Origin: Mytilus edulis
Taxonomy: Eukaryota > Mollusca > Bivalvia > Mytilida > Mytilidae
DNA length: 64,000 nucleotides
Direction of reading: 5' to 3'
Assembly (NCBI RefSeq): GCF_963676685.1
Contig: NC_092348.1
Coordinates: 29,053,386-29,117,385 of the forward strand
The notes beneath the pieces were generated by a model. It had not been told where the DNA came from. It saw only the letters and a program-made list of their open reading frames with translations, and searched no databases. Each line of letters opens with the position of its first letter. Positions within the stretch are counted from its first letter, which is position 1. The position numbers and the translations under genes are program-made. Shown one piece after another: positions 61,501 to 64,000 of this stretch.

Positions 61501-62904
61501 GCAGCAACGCATGGTGTTTTGATAAAAGGAGAAGAGAATAAAGGGAATACCAGTACCCCTGTCAGTTCTGTAATCAAGCCTCAACCACAGTCTAGTGCAG
61601 CTACAAAGAATTTATCCACTGTAGTAACTGGAGGATCATCTGGGATGGTCAGAAATAACTTTTGTGTCTTCTGTTCTAGCCAGTTTCAAGACAATACCAA
61701 ACTGACTTTACATTGTCTAAGTGTACATGCTACCTGTAAGAAATGTGGAATGGTTGTCAATAAAATGGCCGATCTTGCCAGGCATGTTTGTAAAATGTCG
61801 AGCAAGACCTGTAATATTTGTGGTCTTAAGAACTTGAAACCAGCTGGTCTGCTCAAGCATCTTGAAAGTCATACCAAACCATGCAGTGTAGCTCTGAAAA
61901 GATTGAGTCCATCTCAGATTAATATAGCTACTGGTGGAAAGTTTATGAGACTTGATCCAAGACTGAGAACTAGAAATGCTAGGACAACAGCAAATATAAT
62001 CGAAGGAGAAATTAAAATGGAGCAAACAAAGGGTTTGACGGTAGCCATGAATTTTGATAAGCCCAGAAAAGGCAAAGTAATAATTGATTTGTCAGGGAAA
62101 ACAGATGTCAGAAAGGAAGAAGTTGTTATAGAGAGCGACAATGATTCTGATGTCATCATTCAGGAGGAAGAAAGAACTGAAATTGTCCTAGATAGTGATG
62201 ATGATGATGTCAAGTCTGAGAATAACCGAAGTGAAAGTAAAAGCCAGAAAAATAATTCTGAGAATAAAGATGAAAGTGAAGAAAGAAATATCAAAAAAGA
62301 ATGTGAAACTACAAATGATGAAAACCATACTAAAGACAGAGAAAATGACAACACTGAAATTGAAGGCAAAGGTCGTGAAGAAAATGATGACAAATCTATT
62401 GTGAAAGAGGACACGGATTTAGACAAACCTTCTGTAAAGGATGAAAGCGATAAAGACAACCTTAATGTCAAAGAGGAAATTGATATAGACAAACCTTTTG
62501 TAAAAGAGGAAAACGTTGAAGACAAACCTAGTGAAAAAGAGGAAAATGATGTAGATCAACCAAAAGAATTAGATGAAAATTATGAAAAATGCGAAAACAT
62601 GGAAGAAAATGAAACAGACCTGACAACAGACAATAAAATAGATGATGATTCCGTTGAAATAAATAAAGGACAATTAACAGAAAAAGAGGAACATAGTAAT
62701 ACTTTAATTGAAGATACTAATTCTTCAAAAAATGCATTAGAAAATGAAGACTGTGACTCAATGCAATCTGAAATTTCAACTGGTGAAGCTAAAAATCTTG
62801 CAGGTAGCTCGAGAAAGAGATCTCATTCTGAATGTGAGAGTAGTGATGACCCTGAGGAGGACACAAAGAAAAGAAAAACAGATGAAGATTCAGATAATAG
62901 TTGA
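58543..62904 (+). CDS. MEP1: MEP-1-like multi-zinc-finger transcriptional corepressor, single large coding exon
   Basis: 1,453 residues from the ATG at 58543, in an exon whose acceptor is at 58527-58528 (TTTTATAG). Residues 1-400 are acidic and disordered; about 400-500 are Pro/Gln/Ser-rich; about 510-610 form a helical region (ASWEQLELIKYEVLSRKPDN, WGGLANVSKKADLSSASKLL). Finger-like modules by C and H spacing: 614-634 (C-x-C), 648-672, 687-707, then 863-884, 902-924, 938-956, 969-990, 1041-1062, 1065-1083, 1090-1110. The block VCEICGGYVKDRMSLRIHFF is the most MEP-1-like. Residues 1193-1223 hold three SUMO-interaction-like motifs (VVIESDNDSD, DVIIQEEE, EIVLDSDDDD). Tail is acidic with RKR and KKRK (1442-1445) as probable nuclear signal. 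MEP-1 is known as a nuclear partner of Mi-2 in SUMO-dependent repression. Family call is from memory of motif order; a different C2H2 family remains possible. Confidence 0.72.
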   Translation: MEVSETLNGNTTGDTIMKDPSALEKDNLNQNGYTDDKLAEKVNGNSDLHNKNTSNDINAMETSENETNEHDNGHDGDEDLNKETVDTQQNELEVEDKLKVEEELDNSTATSNISDISPYEDSEQSMDVDTKEEHENKGESNHDDDVKEKDDIPTSSGKEVETNPVDEIKEKDDMSTCSGQEVETKNGEFEDGSEKANLDEKEIKNAEEINKDQTNLQDSEYRVSTGDEKMNDMKEDHEDCEKVETVQESTTLDKDSSENGGQDEDANNLQTKKIENVSDELKMNGGEKSGRENESQSKSIEKVTDIDGSEILITINEEIEDSESENEISANTSDSKSKDKTNDTAEKEETKQLKDDSNKDKKDSREIVVINESPDKNENVVAKVSKPVILPQPAPMFKSKQILQPPIATGASQVRFPVLPGSSIQYFVPSSIQSMPNTQQKYINVGGQQILITIPTSSMGTVLNSSIIGNAGSSVLGIQSKPSPPMTMGFPLPNHNKNPLDKTIDVDIPQASWEQLELIKYEVLSRKPDNAFWGGLANVSKKADLSSASKLLFDLGSDLVKELAYEQIVQVQRKKDEADLLNASEKESLQRMKKVVEELKNKLEYLHDIPKLKCKCGFTTESKNVMYLHKQYPHVSYNTPDKSALLTCPHCNQSFQGKIAEDMFKAHIEKEHNIVGRSNHKSNLWPCNLCTFEGANRNTIMKHKLKCEKNFKEHINQAPHHVDINLSLKNIFYKFQVHNKKLQLQQQAQQARKIAQIDRPDTRGIPIAKHQPAIIKPKTNQAQAKPPPVVNPNRPIMTSHFQGPTPASTAYAMQSAGTRFVTAPVQKQPQPLKPASANKPTVNQLLRTQQNVNANTRPGFEVCEICGGYVKDRMSLRIHFFYAHKIEMPAHVFSKPLAPLFCNICNERFWTSQGFTKHKTSAKHLNTVKQNASATNQCWICHQKPENLYSHLHKFHRLTTGECMALKRCMFCGTLSQSRKELELHMAATHGVLIKGEENKGNTSTPVSSVIKPQPQSSAATKNLSTVVTGGSSGMVRNNFCVFCSSQFQDNTKLTLHCLSVHATCKKCGMVVNKMADLARHVCKMSSKTCNICGLKNLKPAGLLKHLESHTKPCSVALKRLSPSQINIATGGKFMRLDPRLRTRNARTTANIIEGEIKMEQTKGLTVAMNFDKPRKGKVIIDLSGKTDVRKEEVVIESDNDSDVIIQEEERTEIVLDSDDDDVKSENNRSESKSQKNNSENKDESEERNIKKECETTNDENHTKDRENDNTEIEGKGREENDDKSIVKEDTDLDKPSVKDESDKDNLNVKEEIDIDKPFVKEENVEDKPSEKEENDVDQPKELDENYEKCENMEENETDLTTDNKIDDDSVEINKGQLTEKEEHSNTLIEDTNSSKNALENEDCDSMQSEISTGEAKNLAGSSRKRSHSECESSDDPEEDTKKRKTDEDSDNS

Positions 62905-64000
62905 TGTACTTTGTGTCATAATATTTAAAACAGTAGTCAGTTTGTATTTAAATGTGTATCCATTTTTTTTTGAAGATTATCATTTAGTGTCAGACCTGTT
63001 TGGGTTTTATTTTTTGTTATTATTTTTTACAGAATTCTAGAAGAAAGTATTTAATTATGATAAATATATATAAAGTTAATCATTTAGATTTGCTTTTGGG
63101 GTTTCTTTTTTTCCCAGAAGCGTCTTAAAATTCCATAATAACTGATTCCAGGAGTACACCTTTGAAAAACTATTTTGAAACCATTTAATATCAGATTTTA
63201 TTTATTTTCAAGTTATTTTTGAAAACTTCTTCAAACATTTCACTCATTTTTGATAACTCTACATGCCTTATGTAGGCTTAAAATAATTTCATCAAGTATT
63301 AGATGAACAAACTTTGATAATGTGTGCAGTAAATTTTCATCATGAAGTGATTTTACTTATAAAAATGCAAAATTTGTCAAATCATGATTTGAGCAAAAAG
63401 AATTGTTCTTGCAGTCCTGAAAGATTTTTTTTGCATTAAACAGATAGTTACATGTTTATTTTAAGCAAACTATTTACACTTTGATTTAGAAATTTTTAAC
63501 AACAGCTATTTATAGAAATTTTTATCATAGTTAAATTGTTCATAAAAAATTCTCATTACTTCTGATTGACTGAAAACTTGGTAACCAGGCACTGTTTGTC
63601 ACAATTGTCAATTATCAGATTTCATTTTTTCTGATAAAGTAAACTGGTATATTGTGTTATTTTATTTTAAATCTAGTGCATTAGTAATAACAGCAGTCCT
63701 TTGCTGTTAAAAAAACTGACTGAAATAAAAGGCATGTACCCTTTTGATTTCCATATTTGTAGTCTTGGCTTTTCATTTTTTGGGGATACATGAAGTTATT
63801 AAGATAGCTATAAATTCTGGAATTATTACAAGTTTTTTTTATTGCAAATAATGTGACAGATTGAAATCATTAAGAAGTAGCTTTGTTATATCTGATATAT
63901 TTATCTGAAATCGCAATAATTTCTGAATTTACAGTATTGTTTACTTAGAATGGAATAATAAAAGTTGTGTTATACTGCTGTAATTTTATTCAAACAACTT
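62905..64000 (+). terminator. MEP-1-like 3' UTR with AATAAA signals
   Basis: AT-rich, with many ATTTA words. AATAAA occurs at 63724-63729 and 63957-63962; either could end the transcript. No other gene is seen before the right edge. Confidence 0.55.

Noticed and set aside
59079..62525. Long Ser/Phe-rich minus-strand frames opposite the MEP-1-like gene
   Set aside because: They are the antisense of acidic Glu/Asp/Lys codon runs; no independent gene signals.

Overview
The window looks like nuclear DNA of a bivalve mollusc, most likely a mussel of the genus Mytilus. The sequence is strongly AT-rich, with many small exons bounded by GT/AG, AATAAA polyadenylation signals, and introns crowded with short inverted-repeat elements and repeat families that I associate with mussel genomes. 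The genus is an inference from memory of repeat families. The animal, ciliated-lineage assignment rests on the genes.

Three protein-coding genes can be built. (1) Positions 521-37247, plus strand: the C-terminal part (44 exons, about 2,839 residues) of HYDIN, the giant axonemal central-pair protein. Its 5' half lies off the left edge. All 44 exons join in one open frame with matched phases and end at a clear stop, a 3' UTR and an AATAAA. (2) Positions 41016-45469, minus strand: a complete three-exon gene for a 147-residue acidic/lysine-rich protein homologous to vertebrate KIAA1143 (DUF4604 family). It is convergent with HYDIN. (3) Positions 58543-62904, plus strand: one very large coding exon for a 1,453-residue zinc-finger protein resembling MEP-1 (MOG-interacting and ectopic P-granules protein 1), a partner of Mi-2/NuRD-type repressors. 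Upstream non-coding exon(s) are implied by a splice acceptor 15 bases before the ATG. Genes 2 and 3 are divergent, and the space between them (45.5-58.5 kb) holds a candidate CRE/E-box promoter patch near 49.0-49.2 kb.

The rest is dominated by mobile DNA. HYDIN introns carry at least seven inverted-repeat elements with definable ends (for example 9987-10168, 11454-11633, 11823-12039, 25942-26390, 32912-33107, 34240-34902), a 10 x 43-bp minisatellite (14661-15090), a pair of tandem near-perfect palindromes in the last intron (36400-36693) and two copies of a longer dispersed repeat. The KIAA1143-like gene carries a 235-bp element and a 713-bp element with about 150-bp inverted ends. The intergenic region holds LINE 3' fragments on both strands, a short inverted-repeat element with a LINE inside it (46559-47268), and a roughly 4.7-kb complex block (52.3-57.05 kb). 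Within that block one element is caught beside its own empty site in a neighbouring paralogous copy.

I see no tRNA, rRNA, CRISPR array or bacterial-type operon. I did not find a clearly new multi-gene system. The most informative unexplained structures are the 43-bp array with paired Myb/E-box-like palindromes, the twin palindromes, the filled/empty site pair and the frame-neutral basic exons of HYDIN.
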